Shown here: positions 18,201 through 28,600 of the stretch, one piece after another
Position numbering within the stretch: position 1 is the first letter of the stretch
Layout of the letters: every line of letters starts with the position of its first letter
DNA from: Segetibacter koreensis DSM 18137
GTDB lineage: Bacteria; Bacteroidota; Bacteroidia; Chitinophagales; Chitinophagaceae
NCBI RefSeq assembly: GCF_000374045.1
Contig: NZ_KB893332.1
Coordinates: forward strand, 1 to 57,961
Direction: 5' to 3'
DNA: 57,961 bases
Notes under the pieces: model-generated
What the model was told of the DNA's origin: nothing
What the model saw: the letters and a program-made list of their open reading frames with translations, nothing else
Databases searched by the model: none
Translations under genes and position numbers: made by a program

Positions 18201-18408
18201 AGGCTATAGCATACCTCCATCCACGTTCAAGAAAATCGGAATTACCAGGTTAAGGGCATATTTACAAGCTTCTAATTTGTTTACCATTACAAAATACACT
18301 GGTTTAGATCCGGAAGTATTCGGAACCGCACAGGCGTTTGGAATCGATTATGGCAATTATCCTAATAACCAGAGAATGTATATCGTAGGAGTTAATCTGA
18401 CATTTTAA
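15220..18408 (+). CDS. SusC/RagA-family TonB-linked outer-membrane protein (first of three)
   Basis: This 1062-residue protein has a signal peptide (ends near AIAQ, residues 25-28), a CarboxypepD_reg-like beta-sandwich (about 30-105), the TonB-box-like NEIVVTGY near 108-116, a plug domain (about 120-235, with DPLVIIDGI and SNGVIVITTKRG) and a 22-strand barrel ending in VGVNLTF. It has no N-terminal STN signalling domain, so it should not drive an ECF/anti-sigma cascade. With SusD it forms the bin-like importer for oligosaccharides, peptides or other large ligands. A D-rich turn DADHDGTITDADR is typical of the barrel. It is followed after 29 bp by its susD. Confidence 0.96.
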   Translation: MRSKIKRNALYIFLALFSFLITVTAIAQQRRISGKILGSDGKPVAGASITVNGTTTGTQTDASGNFTLVAPQGKNSITISSVGFETQNLTIPPGNTITATLKTSTTNLNEIVVTGYTAQRKKDITGSVSVVSVRDMKSIPSGSSEQLLQGQASGVSVITSGAPGGPSNVFIRGISSFGNSDPLVIIDGIQSSMHDINANDIESVQVLKDAGAASQYGVRGSNGVIVITTKRGSRGKTVVNYDAYYGTQRTLSGNPFHLLNSQELANALWIASKNAKQVGSNGNPQSAQYGNGATPVLPDYITPGGAREGDASVDPSLYNTDYTAGNIYQITKANKVGTDWFHEVFKPAPIQSHTLSVSGGSDKATFLFSTGYFNQQGTLINTYLHRYDVRLNSTFNVSSRIRVGENAYMFHKDNPQIGYLGENVINMVYREQPIIPVYDIKGNYAGSNGPELGNAQNPVANQRRTANNKGYNWDVIGNGWAEVDILNHLTARTSFGGTIDNGYYYYYGYHTYENAENNSNNSFSENSFYNSSWTWTNSLTYNNVIAQKHNLKVFVATEAINYYGRTVGGTRLGYFNDDPSLQVLNAGGATGQTNYSTVNRNTLFSLIGRADYAFNDKYLLSATVRRDGSSVFGSNKRYGVFPAFSAGWRISQEGFLRNVGWLSDLKLRGSWGILGSQNNVDPTNAYTQYLSTPGNSNYDITGTSTSTATGFYLSRFGNLSTGWEQDKVINVGLDGAVLHSKIDFSIEYYRKSITGLLFTDQTTATAGGATRPSVNIGDVQNKGVDVSVNYHAAPSNNFKFNIGANVTAYKSSVVSIPGNYFDAGSTRIGNFVRNQVDHPVSAFFGYKVIGLFKDTSEVAKAPTQTDAAPGRFRYLDADHDGTITDADRVFFGNPNPKFTYGINLNTNYKDFDLTMILYGSQGNDLINYVRYWTDFWASFQGNKSKDLLYNSWTPQNTGAKVPILENASTFSTNSVPNSYYLENGSFLKCKSLIIGYSIPPSTFKKIGITRLRAYLQASNLFTITKYTGLDPEVFGTAQAFGIDYGNYPNNQRMYIVGVNLTF

Positions 18409-18437
18409 ATTAAAAAAGAGTCTAAAAAATAAATATT

Positions 18438-20210
18438 ATGAGAAGCTCTAATTCAAAATATGTATTGATGGCTGCTTCAATTATTATATTGGCCGGTGTA
18501 TATGCATGCAAAAAAAATTTTTTAGATAAACCCCCTGTTGGTTCTTATGGACAGTCTACCCTGGCTAATTCTGCAGGTGTTCAGGGGCTTTTAATAGGTG
18601 CCTATTCTTTGCTGGATGGTAATGGAGGTGCGGGTGGATCGTGGCAATCAGCTGCTTCTAACTGGGTATATGGAGGTGTTGTTTCTGACGACGCTCATAA
18701 AGGCTCAGACCCGGGAGATCAGGCCGACATACTTACGTTAGAACAATATAAAGTTAACCCAAGTAATAGCTTTTTAGAGGCAAAATGGTCATGGGCATAT
18801 GATGGGGTGCAAAGGGCTAATGAAGCTATACGTATGATGAGACTTGCAACAAATATTAAGCCTTCTGACACTGCTGAAATTGTCGCCGAAGCCAGATTTC
18901 TTCGTGGTCATTATCATTTTGAGGTAAAAAGAATGTTTAATAATATTCCCTATATAGATGAAAGTGTAACTTATCAGGACAAAAACTTTAATATCCCAAA
19001 TGATAAGGATATTTGGCCTAATATTGAAGCCGACTTTCAATATGCTATTACAAATTTGCCAGAAACACAGGCGCAAATTGGCCGGGCAAACAAATATGCT
19101 GCAGAGGCTTACCTTGCAAAAGTTTATATGTATGAGCACAAGTACGCCGAGGCCAAGCGTTTGTTTGATGATGTGATTGCTAATGGTAAGACCTCAGGTG
19201 GCCTTCCGTATGCTTTGGTTCCTAAGTTTCATGACAATTTTGATGCGGCTACAAAAAATAATTCCGAAACTGTTTTTGCTGCTCAAATGTCTGTAAATGA
19301 TGGATCAGGAGCTGCAAATGCTAATCCTGGTGATGTTCTTAATTTTCCATACAACTCAAAATATCCCGTTGCCTGTTGTGGTTTTTACCAGCCGTCCTTT
19401 ACTCTGGTAAATGCATTTAAAACAACTACTGCAGGCTTGCCCGATGTAGAGCATTACAATGATGTAGATGTTACTAATGATTATGGCCTTAAAGATGGTG
19501 ATCCCTTTACACCCTATACTGGTAATTTAGATCCCCGTGTAGACTGGACGGTTGGGAGAAGAGCAATCCCATTTCTTGATTGGGGTATAATGACCGGGTA
19601 TAGCTGGATACGTAACCAGTCAAGCGGAGGACCATATCTTCCCATTAAAGATGCTCCCCTTAAGAGCCAGGTTGGAAAATTTACAGATAATACATCTTGG
19701 ACCGCTGGGTACACAGCTATAAATTATAATATAATTCGCTTTGCAGATGTGTTATTAATGGCTGCTGAAGCGGAAGTAGAGATTGGATCACTTGATAAAG
19801 CTGAAACATATGTAAATATGGTAAGAAACAGGGCCGCTAATCCTGCAGGAATGGTGCATACATATATAGATCCGAACGACCCTACTAAAGGTTTTACGAA
19901 TAAACCTGCTGCCAACTACGTTATAAATCCTTACCCAACCGGATATTTTGCCTCTCAGGGTCAGGCAATGGCTCGAACATTAGTTCAGTTTGAAAGAAGA
20001 TTGGAATTGGCAATGGAAGGGCACCGGTTTTTTGACCTGGTGAGATATGGAATTGCTGACCAGGTGTTAAATGCATATATAGCTCATGAGGTGAAATCAG
20101 GTTACAACTTGCTTAGTACTGCACATTTTACGAAAGGAAAAAATGAATATTTTCCAATACCCCAACAGGAAATTGATTTAAGCCATGGAGTATTGAAGCA
20201 GAACCAGTAA
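18438..20210 (+). CDS. SusD/RagB-family nutrient-binding outer-membrane lipoprotein (first)
   Basis: This 590-residue lipoprotein has lipobox LAGVYAC with C24 as the lipidated cysteine, followed by KKNFLDKPPVGSYG, the usual SusD N-terminus. TPR-like helices cover about 90-240 (ARFLRGHYHFEVKRMFNNIPYID), and the C-terminal signature is FERRLELAMEGHRFFDLVRYG then NEYFPIPQ. Adjacent cysteines C313-C314 in ACCGFYQPS are shared with the two other SusD proteins here. It caps its SusC partner at the cell surface. A terminator follows 20 bp after the stop. Confidence 0.95.
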   Translation: MRSSNSKYVLMAASIIILAGVYACKKNFLDKPPVGSYGQSTLANSAGVQGLLIGAYSLLDGNGGAGGSWQSAASNWVYGGVVSDDAHKGSDPGDQADILTLEQYKVNPSNSFLEAKWSWAYDGVQRANEAIRMMRLATNIKPSDTAEIVAEARFLRGHYHFEVKRMFNNIPYIDESVTYQDKNFNIPNDKDIWPNIEADFQYAITNLPETQAQIGRANKYAAEAYLAKVYMYEHKYAEAKRLFDDVIANGKTSGGLPYALVPKFHDNFDAATKNNSETVFAAQMSVNDGSGAANANPGDVLNFPYNSKYPVACCGFYQPSFTLVNAFKTTTAGLPDVEHYNDVDVTNDYGLKDGDPFTPYTGNLDPRVDWTVGRRAIPFLDWGIMTGYSWIRNQSSGGPYLPIKDAPLKSQVGKFTDNTSWTAGYTAINYNIIRFADVLLMAAEAEVEIGSLDKAETYVNMVRNRAANPAGMVHTYIDPNDPTKGFTNKPAANYVINPYPTGYFASQGQAMARTLVQFERRLELAMEGHRFFDLVRYGIADQVLNAYIAHEVKSGYNLLSTAHFTKGKNEYFPIPQQEIDLSHGVLKQNQ

Positions 20211-20229
20211 AAATTCTGATTAAAGTATG

Positions 20230-20271
20230 AACTGGAGGAAAGTGTTTAAGCGTCTCCCCCCAGTTTTTTTT
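20230..20271 (+). terminator. Terminator after susD1
   Basis: AACTGG (20230-20235) pairs with CCAGTT (20260-20265), with partial pairing inside the long loop, and is followed by a run of T residues to 20271. It closes the susC1-susD1 unit. Confidence 0.7.
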
Positions 20272-20616
20272 AATGGACCAACACTAATGTAGACAATTTT
20301 ACAGGAGACTTAAAAAACGCATATAATATAATAGTAATTTTAAAAGAAGGTTCATTTTTTTTATTAAAAAAATGAAAAAAACATGCAGCTAATAGTAAAT
20401 ATTCATTGTCTGCATAATTGATAAAACATTTTCTAACATTAAACGATTTAATTACTCATGCATATTTAGGTTTTGCCCAAAATTTTCAACTAAATGCTAA
20501 CTGCTTTTTTTAACTTCTTTCTTATCCAACTTTAGAAAAATTAAAAAAAAACTTTGAATTGTAAAGAATTTATATAATTTGCTAAAACTTTCATAAAAAC
20601 TTATAAAACGCTCGCC
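20272..20616. other. Intergenic region between the first and second Sus pairs
   Basis: These 345 bp between the susD1 terminator and susC2 are strongly AT-rich and contain no supported gene. A promoter candidate is listed separately. Confidence 0.5.
20553..20581 (+). promoter_or_regulatory. Candidate promoter of susC2
   Basis: TTTG at 20553-20556 and TAATTTG at 20575-20581, separated by 18 bp, resemble the Bacteroidota -33/-7 pair (TTTG and TAnnTTTG), with the -7 box one base short. The start codon is 36 bp further on. It lies after the susD1 terminator, as a new promoter should. Confidence 0.45.
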
Positions 20617-23600
20617 ATGGGATTAAAAATTAAACGAACTGCATTCCAGTTCTGTTTAGGTCTGCTTTCTTTTCTAATCACTTTCACAGCTATTGCTCAG
20701 CAAAGGAGAATTACAGGTAGGGTATTGGGTTCTGACGGTAGTCCCGTTGCAGGCGCATCCATTACTGTAAATGGTACTACAACCGGTACGCAGACAGATC
20801 CGTCCGGTAATTTTACAATATCAATTCCCTCAGGGAAAAAAAGCCTTACTATTTCATCAGTGGGATTTGAAACACAAAATGTTACACCTTCAGGTGCCAA
20901 CGTTTCTGTAACGCTTAAAACAGCTACTTCCAATTTAAACGAAATAGTTGTGACTGGCTACGGAAGCCAAAGGAAGAAAGATATTACCGGGTCAGTTTCA
21001 GTTGTAAACGTAAACAATCTTAAACAACAACCAGTTGGCACAGGCGAAGAGGCCTTGCAAGGGCAAGCTGCCGGTGTTACTATTATTACTTCTGGTCAGC
21101 CCGGAGCAGGAAGCGATATCCGTATTAGAGGTATTACCGCATTTGGTAATAATTCACCCCTTATTATTGTTGATGGTGTAAGAGGTGATTTGCACAATAT
21201 CAATCCTAATGATATTGAATCAATGCAAGTGTTGAAAGACGCCTCTGCAGCTATTTATGGCATTGCAGGTTCCAACGGCGTAATTATTATTACCACTAAA
21301 AGAGGAAAAACCGGAAAGGCCAGAGTTAGTTATGATGGATACTACGGGGTAACAACTCAGGGAAAGGGATATGACATGGCTAACACTCAGCAGGAAGCTA
21401 ATGCTATCTGGTTACAACAGCGAAATTCCGGGATTACAACTCCGGAACATGCACAATTTGGAAGTGGCGCCAGTCCTGTTATTCCTGATTATATTACACC
21501 TAAAGGGTTCACAGGAACAGTTGATCCTTCAACTTATGACATTAATTCTAACCAGATTACACGCGCTAATAAGATAGGGACAAACTGGTATAAAGAGATT
21601 ACCCGTAATGCACCTAAACAAAGCCATAATATTTCTGTAAGCGCAGGTTCAGATAAAAGTTCTTATTACTTTTCCCTTGGGTATTTAGATAACCAGGGTA
21701 TTGGAAAGTTCCAGTATCAAAAAAGATATGCTTTAAGGGCTAATACACAATTCGCTATCGGTGATCATATTCGCGTTGGTGAAAATGCCTACCTGTATTA
21801 CAGCCAAAACCCGCGTTTTGGTAACCAAGGGGAGGGAAGTCCTTTTTCAGTTGCTTTTCGTGAAGATGCTATTATCCCGGTTTATGACATTATGGGAAAT
21901 TTCGCAGGTACGAAGTCTCAAGGCTTAGGTAATGCTCAAAATCCATATGCAAATATTTATCGCAGCAAGGATAATAGGGGTAACGATTGGAATATGAATG
22001 GTAGCGTTTTTGCTGAAGTTGATTTATTAAAGCACCTTACTTATCATACCAATTTTGGTGGTACATTAGGGAATTCTTATTATTATTATTTCCAATACGT
22101 GGGTTACGAAAATGCTGAAGGTAATACAGGTTCTAACTCTTTTCACGAAGGTGCCAGTTACAATACCCAATGGACTTACAACAATACTTTAACTTACAGC
22201 AATAGCTTTGGTGAACATAATGTAAAGCTATTAGTTGGTACTGAGGCTGTAAAATACTATGGACGCAATTTGGAAGCAGGTAGGAGTAATTATTTCTCCG
22301 AAAATCCAAATTTTTGGACATTAAATTCAGGATCTCCCGGAGGACAATCAAATACAGGTAATGCTTACCAAAATAATTTATGGTCACAATTCACACGTTT
22401 GGAGTATGGTTACGCAGGAAAGTATTTGTTAAATGCTACCGTTCGTAGAGATGGTGCTTCGGTGTTTGTTGGAGATAAAAGACATGCTATTTTCCCAGGT
22501 GGATCAATAGCGTGGAGAATATCGCAGGAAAACTTTCTTAAAAATGTCTCCTGGATTAGTGATCTAAAGTTGCGTTACAGTTGGGCTAAGTTAGGTAATG
22601 CAGGAAGTGTAACTGCCACCAATCCCTATAATTTGTATCGTTCAAGTGCCGGTCGTTCTTTCTATGACATCGCAGGTACCAGCAATTCGCCCGCTTCTGG
22701 TTTCTTTAGAAGTAATATAGGTAACCCTCAAACTACTTTCGAAGGCGATATTATTTCAAACGTAGGTTTTGATGCCAGTTTGTTTAAAAACAAGCTTGAC
22801 TTCACTATTGACTGGTATAAAAAGAAAATCAGCGGTTTGTTATTTGCTGCTTCAGGAACACAATATGACAGGGTATTTATCGGAGATGCAGATGTTCCAC
22901 AAGTAAATATAGGCGATATGCAAAATACTGGTATAGACGCCAATGCTACTTATCATGGTTCACTTAACCGGGATTTTAAATTTGATATCACAGGTACATT
23001 TACTTCGTATAATAATAAGATTGTTAAGCTTCCTGGACTGCCCTATTTTTATTCTAATGGTATCAGAAATGTAGTGGTATCACGTAATGAAGTCGGACAT
23101 CCGGTCGGAGCTTTCTACGGTTACGAAGTTGTTGGCCTTTTCCAATCGCAGGAGGATGTAAATAAATCTCCAAAACAACAAGGTGATGAGGCTCCCGGGT
23201 TATTTAAGTATAAGGATGTAAATGGCGATGGTGTAGTAGATGATAAAGACAGAACGTACATTGGTAATCCAAACCCGGATTTTACTTATGGTTTAAACAT
23301 TGGATTCACATATAAAAACTTCGACTTTTCAACTTTCTTTTTCGGATCAGTGGGTAATGATATTTATGACGCTACAAAATATTACACTGATTTCCCTGAT
23401 TTCTTTAAAGGTGGTATGAGAAGGGAAGTAGCACTTAACTCATGGACACCACAGAACACCAATACCAATATACCTAAACTACGTACTGTTGGAGGATTTA
23501 GTACGGATCTGGTAACCAACAGTTACTTTATAAGCAAAGGTTCTTATTTACGCAATAAGCAAATGCAAATAGGCTACGCCGTTCCATCAAAAGCTTTGAC

Positions 23601-23787
23601 AAGATTTGGAATTGAGCGCTTAAGAGTTTATGTACAAGCTACTAACCTTTTTACCGTGACAAAATATAAAGGGCTTGATCCTGAGTTGCAAAGTAGCGAT
23701 CTTAATTCAAATACTGGATTCGGTATAGACCAGGGTAATTATCCTCATACTGCGGCTTATCTTGTTGGTGTTAATCTTAATTTTTAA
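20617..23787 (+). CDS. SusC/RagA-family TonB-linked outer-membrane protein (second)
   Basis: This 1056-residue protein has the same plan as the first SusC: signal peptide ending near AIAQ, CarboxypepD_reg-like domain, NEIVVTGY near residues 107-114, plug with NSPLIIVDGV and SNGVIIITTKRG, and a barrel ending VGVNLNF. No STN domain. The N-terminal 120 residues are nearly the same as in the first SusC, while the barrel is clearly diverged. DNA in the shared part differs at many synonymous sites, so the duplication is old. Its SusD partner starts 21 bp after the stop. Confidence 0.96.
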   Translation: MGLKIKRTAFQFCLGLLSFLITFTAIAQQRRITGRVLGSDGSPVAGASITVNGTTTGTQTDPSGNFTISIPSGKKSLTISSVGFETQNVTPSGANVSVTLKTATSNLNEIVVTGYGSQRKKDITGSVSVVNVNNLKQQPVGTGEEALQGQAAGVTIITSGQPGAGSDIRIRGITAFGNNSPLIIVDGVRGDLHNINPNDIESMQVLKDASAAIYGIAGSNGVIIITTKRGKTGKARVSYDGYYGVTTQGKGYDMANTQQEANAIWLQQRNSGITTPEHAQFGSGASPVIPDYITPKGFTGTVDPSTYDINSNQITRANKIGTNWYKEITRNAPKQSHNISVSAGSDKSSYYFSLGYLDNQGIGKFQYQKRYALRANTQFAIGDHIRVGENAYLYYSQNPRFGNQGEGSPFSVAFREDAIIPVYDIMGNFAGTKSQGLGNAQNPYANIYRSKDNRGNDWNMNGSVFAEVDLLKHLTYHTNFGGTLGNSYYYYFQYVGYENAEGNTGSNSFHEGASYNTQWTYNNTLTYSNSFGEHNVKLLVGTEAVKYYGRNLEAGRSNYFSENPNFWTLNSGSPGGQSNTGNAYQNNLWSQFTRLEYGYAGKYLLNATVRRDGASVFVGDKRHAIFPGGSIAWRISQENFLKNVSWISDLKLRYSWAKLGNAGSVTATNPYNLYRSSAGRSFYDIAGTSNSPASGFFRSNIGNPQTTFEGDIISNVGFDASLFKNKLDFTIDWYKKKISGLLFAASGTQYDRVFIGDADVPQVNIGDMQNTGIDANATYHGSLNRDFKFDITGTFTSYNNKIVKLPGLPYFYSNGIRNVVVSRNEVGHPVGAFYGYEVVGLFQSQEDVNKSPKQQGDEAPGLFKYKDVNGDGVVDDKDRTYIGNPNPDFTYGLNIGFTYKNFDFSTFFFGSVGNDIYDATKYYTDFPDFFKGGMRREVALNSWTPQNTNTNIPKLRTVGGFSTDLVTNSYFISKGSYLRNKQMQIGYAVPSKALTRFGIERLRVYVQATNLFTVTKYKGLDPELQSSDLNSNTGFGIDQGNYPHTAAYLVGVNLNF

Positions 23788-23808
23788 TTCTTCTAATTGA
23801 CTTCATAT

Positions 23809-25596
23809 ATGAAACGGATAAAAAAATATAAATTTTTAATTGCTTCGAGTCTTGTAGCAGTGGTGGTCTTTGCTGCATGTAAAAAAGATTTTCTTGAGAA
23901 ACCTCCTATAGGAACATTGAGCCCTGAGATCGTGGCAAATGAAAAAGGGGTGCAGGGTTTGTTAATTGGTGCTTATTCTTTGTTGGATGGTAATGGTTCG
24001 GCAGGAGATGGAAACTACGGATCAGCTGCATCTAATTGGGGGTACGGCGGTGTGGCGAGTGATGATGCATATAAAGGTTCTGACCCTTCTGACGTAGCAG
24101 ACTTCGCTCCTTTTGAGCAATTTGTATCCTTAACTCCCGTTAATGGTGCAATACCTCAAAAATGGAATCTTTGCTACAACGGAATTCAGCGTAGTAATGA
24201 TGTTATTAGAACGTTAGCTATTTCTACGGGAATACCAGCAGAGACAAGAACCGGTATAACTGCACAGGCTCGTTTTTTAAGAGCATTTTACCACATGGAA
24301 TTAAAGAAAATCTTTAATAACATTATTTATGCAGATGAAACTGTTGACAATACCAATATAAATGTTACCAATTCTGTAGATGTATGGCCAAGAATTGAAG
24401 AGGACCTGAAATTTGCAGTAGATAGTTTACCCGAGACATGGAGTGAAGTTGGAAGAGTTAATAAGTGGGCAGCTATGGCATTTTTGGCTAAAGCGTATAT
24501 GTTTGAAAAGAAATTACCGGAGGCTTATACTCTTCTTAAAGATATCATTGCTAATGGAAAAACAACAAACGGACTTAAATATGATTTAAATCCTCACTTC
24601 TATTCTAATTTTAATCCAGCTCAAAAGAATAGTCCGGAATCTGTTTTTGCGGTTCAAACTTCAGTTCAGGATGGTTCATCAGTAGATTGGGGTGGAAGTC
24701 CTAATGGCAACTACGGCGATATTTTGAATTTTCCATACAATGGTGGTCCTGGTGCGTGCTGCGGTTTTTACAACCCGTCGCAAGACCTCGCAAATGCTTA
24801 TAAGACAGATGCAAATGGTCTTCCTTTATTAGACGAATCTTATGCTTCAGGTTTAAAAGTAAGTGACCCTGCTGCACCTTACACAGGTACTTTAGATCCC
24901 AGAATCGACTTGACTGCTGGTAGAAAGGGAATACCTTATCTTGACTGGGGTCCACATCCTGGTGATGATTGGATTAGAAATGTTCAGAATGACGGTCATT
25001 TTAGTCCAAAGAAAAATGTATATGCTCTTTCTCAAAAAGGTACCTATACGGATGTTGGTAGTGCCTACTGGGGACCTACTGAGTTAGTAGCTAATAATGT
25101 AAACCTTATTCGCTTTGCTGATGTGTTGTTATGGGCTGCAGAATGTGCAGTTACAGCTGGAGATATACCAACAGCAATGGGGTATGTAAACAGGGTTAGG
25201 GCAAGAGCAGCAGATAAAACAGGATGGGTTTATAAGAACAGCGATTATAATGCTGCAAGTGCGACCTACACTACACAAACAACACCAGCTGATAATTATA
25301 AGATAGGCTTATATACTGCTGCAACTTTTACAGCGGCAAATGCATTACAGGCCGTAATATTTGAAAGAAGGTTGGAACTTGCAATGGAAGGTCACCGTTT
25401 CTTTGATCTTGTTCGATGGGGAATTGCCGGTCCTGTTATTAATAGATATATTAGCAGGGAAAAAGCTCAGCGCCCGCTAAAGCAAAATGCAGTTTTTACA
25501 GTAGGTAAAAATGAATATTTTCCTATACCGCAGGGTGAAATCGACAACATGAATGGTGACAAGACCATTAGGTTAACACAAAATCCCGGTTACTAA
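23809..25596 (+). CDS. SusD/RagB-family nutrient-binding outer-membrane lipoprotein (second)
   Basis: The ATG at 23809 gives 595 residues with a clean lipoprotein leader and lipobox VVVFAAC (C24), followed by KKDFLEKPPIGT. An upstream in-frame TTG at 23797 would add four residues and is less likely. The SusD fold is complete: ARFLRAFYHMELKKIFNN in the TPR-like part and FERRLELAMEGHRFFDLVRWG with NEYFPIPQ at the end. Adjacent cysteines C317-C318 occur in ACCGFYNPS. A strong terminator follows the gene. Confidence 0.95.
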   Translation: MKRIKKYKFLIASSLVAVVVFAACKKDFLEKPPIGTLSPEIVANEKGVQGLLIGAYSLLDGNGSAGDGNYGSAASNWGYGGVASDDAYKGSDPSDVADFAPFEQFVSLTPVNGAIPQKWNLCYNGIQRSNDVIRTLAISTGIPAETRTGITAQARFLRAFYHMELKKIFNNIIYADETVDNTNINVTNSVDVWPRIEEDLKFAVDSLPETWSEVGRVNKWAAMAFLAKAYMFEKKLPEAYTLLKDIIANGKTTNGLKYDLNPHFYSNFNPAQKNSPESVFAVQTSVQDGSSVDWGGSPNGNYGDILNFPYNGGPGACCGFYNPSQDLANAYKTDANGLPLLDESYASGLKVSDPAAPYTGTLDPRIDLTAGRKGIPYLDWGPHPGDDWIRNVQNDGHFSPKKNVYALSQKGTYTDVGSAYWGPTELVANNVNLIRFADVLLWAAECAVTAGDIPTAMGYVNRVRARAADKTGWVYKNSDYNAASATYTTQTTPADNYKIGLYTAATFTAANALQAVIFERRLELAMEGHRFFDLVRWGIAGPVINRYISREKAQRPLKQNAVFTVGKNEYFPIPQGEIDNMNGDKTIRLTQNPGY

Positions 25597-25630
25597 AAAG
25601 TAATTGATTATAAAAATGTTAATGTATAGA

Positions 25631-25659
25631 GGTAGAGCTAAAACTCTACCTTTTTTTTT
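25631..25659 (+). terminator. Strong terminator after susD2
   Basis: GGTAGAG (25631-25637) pairs perfectly with CTCTACC (25644-25650) across a 6-nt loop and is followed by nine T residues (25651-25659). It separates the susC2-susD2 unit from the FG-GAP lipoprotein gene 41 bp downstream. Confidence 0.92.
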
Positions 25660-25699
25660 GATGGTATTTTCTGATATTTACTTCGTATAAAAAGTGTAA

Positions 25700-28600
25700 A
25701 TGAAATTGATAAACAAGCTGTTTGGGTTTTTATTTATTTTACTATTGACATCCTGTAGTAGCAAGCGTTCTTTATTTCACCTGGTTTCTTCAGATCACTC
25801 TGGCATTCATTTTAATAACCACATAGTCGAAAATGACTCTATCAACCCAATAGATGTAACAAATGTGTACAACGGTGGGGGAGTGGGTATGGGCGATTTT
25901 AATAATGATGGATTGGAAGATGTTTACTTTACCGGCAATCTCGTTTCAAATAAATTATACTTAAATAAGGGAAAATTTAAGTTTGAAGATATAACAAAAC
26001 AAGCCGGAGTTGAGGGTGAAGGGAGGTGGTGCAGGGGAGTTTCCGTTGTAGATATTAATAATGATGGCTGGCTGGATATGTATGTTAGTGCAACACTGTT
26101 ACATAAGCCGGAAGAACGGGAAAACCTTCTTTATATTAACCAGGGCGCTGACAAAAATGGAGTTCCGCATTTTAAGGAACTTGGAGCAGAGTACGGCTTA
26201 AATGACACAACTCATTCGACCATGGCTGCTTTTTTTGATTACGATAATGATGGTGATCTGGATATGTACCTTGTGGTTAACCAGATCGTTAAGGGTGATA
26301 ACCCAGCTGTTTATCGGCCAAAGTTAACAAAAGGAGAACATCCGAGTACAGGTCGATTGTACCGTAATGACTGGAATGCATCCTTGAAACACCCCTTATT
26401 TACAAATGTAACAAAAGAGGCGGGTGTAACTATTGAGGGATTTGGCCATGGTGTAAACATTGCTGATTTTAATAAAGACGGATGGAAGGATATTTTTGTA
26501 ACAAATGATTTTAACTCAAATGACCTCCTTTACATAAATAATCATGATGGAACCTTTACAGATAAGGCGTCAGAATATTTTAAACATACTTCTGCAAATG
26601 GCATGGGGCAGGACGTCATTGATATAAACAATGATGGATTATCTGATGTAGTAGAGCTCGATATGGATCCGGAGGATAACTATCGCAAAAAAATGATGAT
26701 GAACGCGAATAGTTATCAAAATTATCAGAATAGCGAATATTATAAGTACCAGTACCAATATGTCCGAAACTCACTTCAACTTAACCAGGGACCCCGAGTA
26801 ACACAAAATGATTCCATCGGTGATCCTGTGTTCAGCGATGTTGGCTTTTTTTCTGGTATTGCGGAAACTGACTGGAGTTGGACACCCCTTGTTTCTGATT
26901 TTGATAATGATGGTTTCAGAGATATTATAATCTCTAATGGTTTCCCTAAAGATATTACAGATCACGATTTTGTAAACTTCAGAAGTCACTCGTTTAATGT
27001 AGCGTCTAAAGATTTTACATTATCTCAGATACCACAGGTAAAGCTGCACAATTATGCTTTTCATAATAAGGGCGATGTCACCTTCGACAATGTTACAACC
27101 ACATGGGGACTTACAACTCCTTCTTTCTCCAATGGAGCTGCTTATGCAGACTTAGACAACGATGGAGACATGGACATGATTGTAAATAATATTAACGATG
27201 AAGCCTTTGTATATGAGAATACGTTGATGAATAAGAATGATTCTAATCAACATTTTTTAAGTATCAATTTAGTAGGAGATTCGCTGAATAGAAATGGTTT
27301 AGGAACATGGATAGAGGTATACTATGGAGGTAAACAACAGGCGTATGAACAATCTCCTTACCGGGGTTATCTATCGTCTATTGATATTCGCCCTCACTTT
27401 GGCTTGGGAAATGTATCCAAAGTTGATTCAGTTGTAATAAAATGGCCGGGTAATAAAGAACAGGTACTTAGAAATGTAGCGGCAAACCAAACATTAACTG
27501 TTAATATTAAGTCTGCCACAAAAGAATATAATTGGAACCGACCTCTTTTTGCACCTAATACGTTATTTACAGAAATAACAGACTCGCTGGGTATTCATTA
27601 CCAGCATCAGCAAAAAGATTTTGTTGATTTCAACATTCAAAAATTATTACCTCATAAATTCTCAGAATATAGCCCCGCACTTGCTGTTGGAGATGTAGAT
27701 GGAAACGGTCTTGATGATATCATTGCAGGAGGAGCTATTTCAAACAGCCCTGTTGCGCTATTACAAAAGAAAGACGGGTCTTTTTTGCAGAAAAATATTT
27801 TATCTAATGCAGATTACTCATTAAAGCAAGGTGACGACCGGGGAGTTACGTTGTTTGACGCGGATGGAGATGGAGACCTGGATATGTATGTAGCAAGCGG
27901 AGGCTATGAAATGAACCCAAATAGCAACCGTTACCATGATGTGTTGTATGTAAATAATGGCATAGGAGATTTTTCAATTGATACTGCAGCTTTGCCCAAA
28001 AACCTAACAAGTAAGTCATGTGTTAGGGTTGCAGATTACGACAATGATGGGGACCTGGATTTGTTTGTGGCCGGCAGGGTAGAGCCGGGGCATTATCCTA
28101 AGCCAGTATCAAGTTTTATTTACAGGAATGATACAAAAAACGGAATAATTAAATTCACTGATGTTTCTGCTTCCGCGGCAAACCCATTAAATAATATTGG
28201 CCTTGTTTGCGATGCTGTCTGGACTGATTTTAATAATGACGGATGGCCAGACCTTGTATTGGCCGGGGAATGGATGCCAATTACTTTCATAAAGAATAAC
28301 AAGGGAAGTTTTGAAAATATAACTCCTGCAACAAACGTTGCTAATAAAAAAGGGTGGTGGACTAGTATTGTACCGGGTGATTTTGATAATGACGGAGATG
28401 TAGATTTTATAGCAGGAAATTTAGGCTTAAATTCTTTTTTTAAGGCTACTGATCAATATCCTGCCAGCATTTACGCTAAAGATTTTGATAAAAACGGAAG
28501 TTATGATGCGATACCGACTTTATATCTTCCCTCATCTCAACAAGATACCACAAGGCGGGAATACCCGGTACATACAAGGGACGATATGACCAAACAGTTG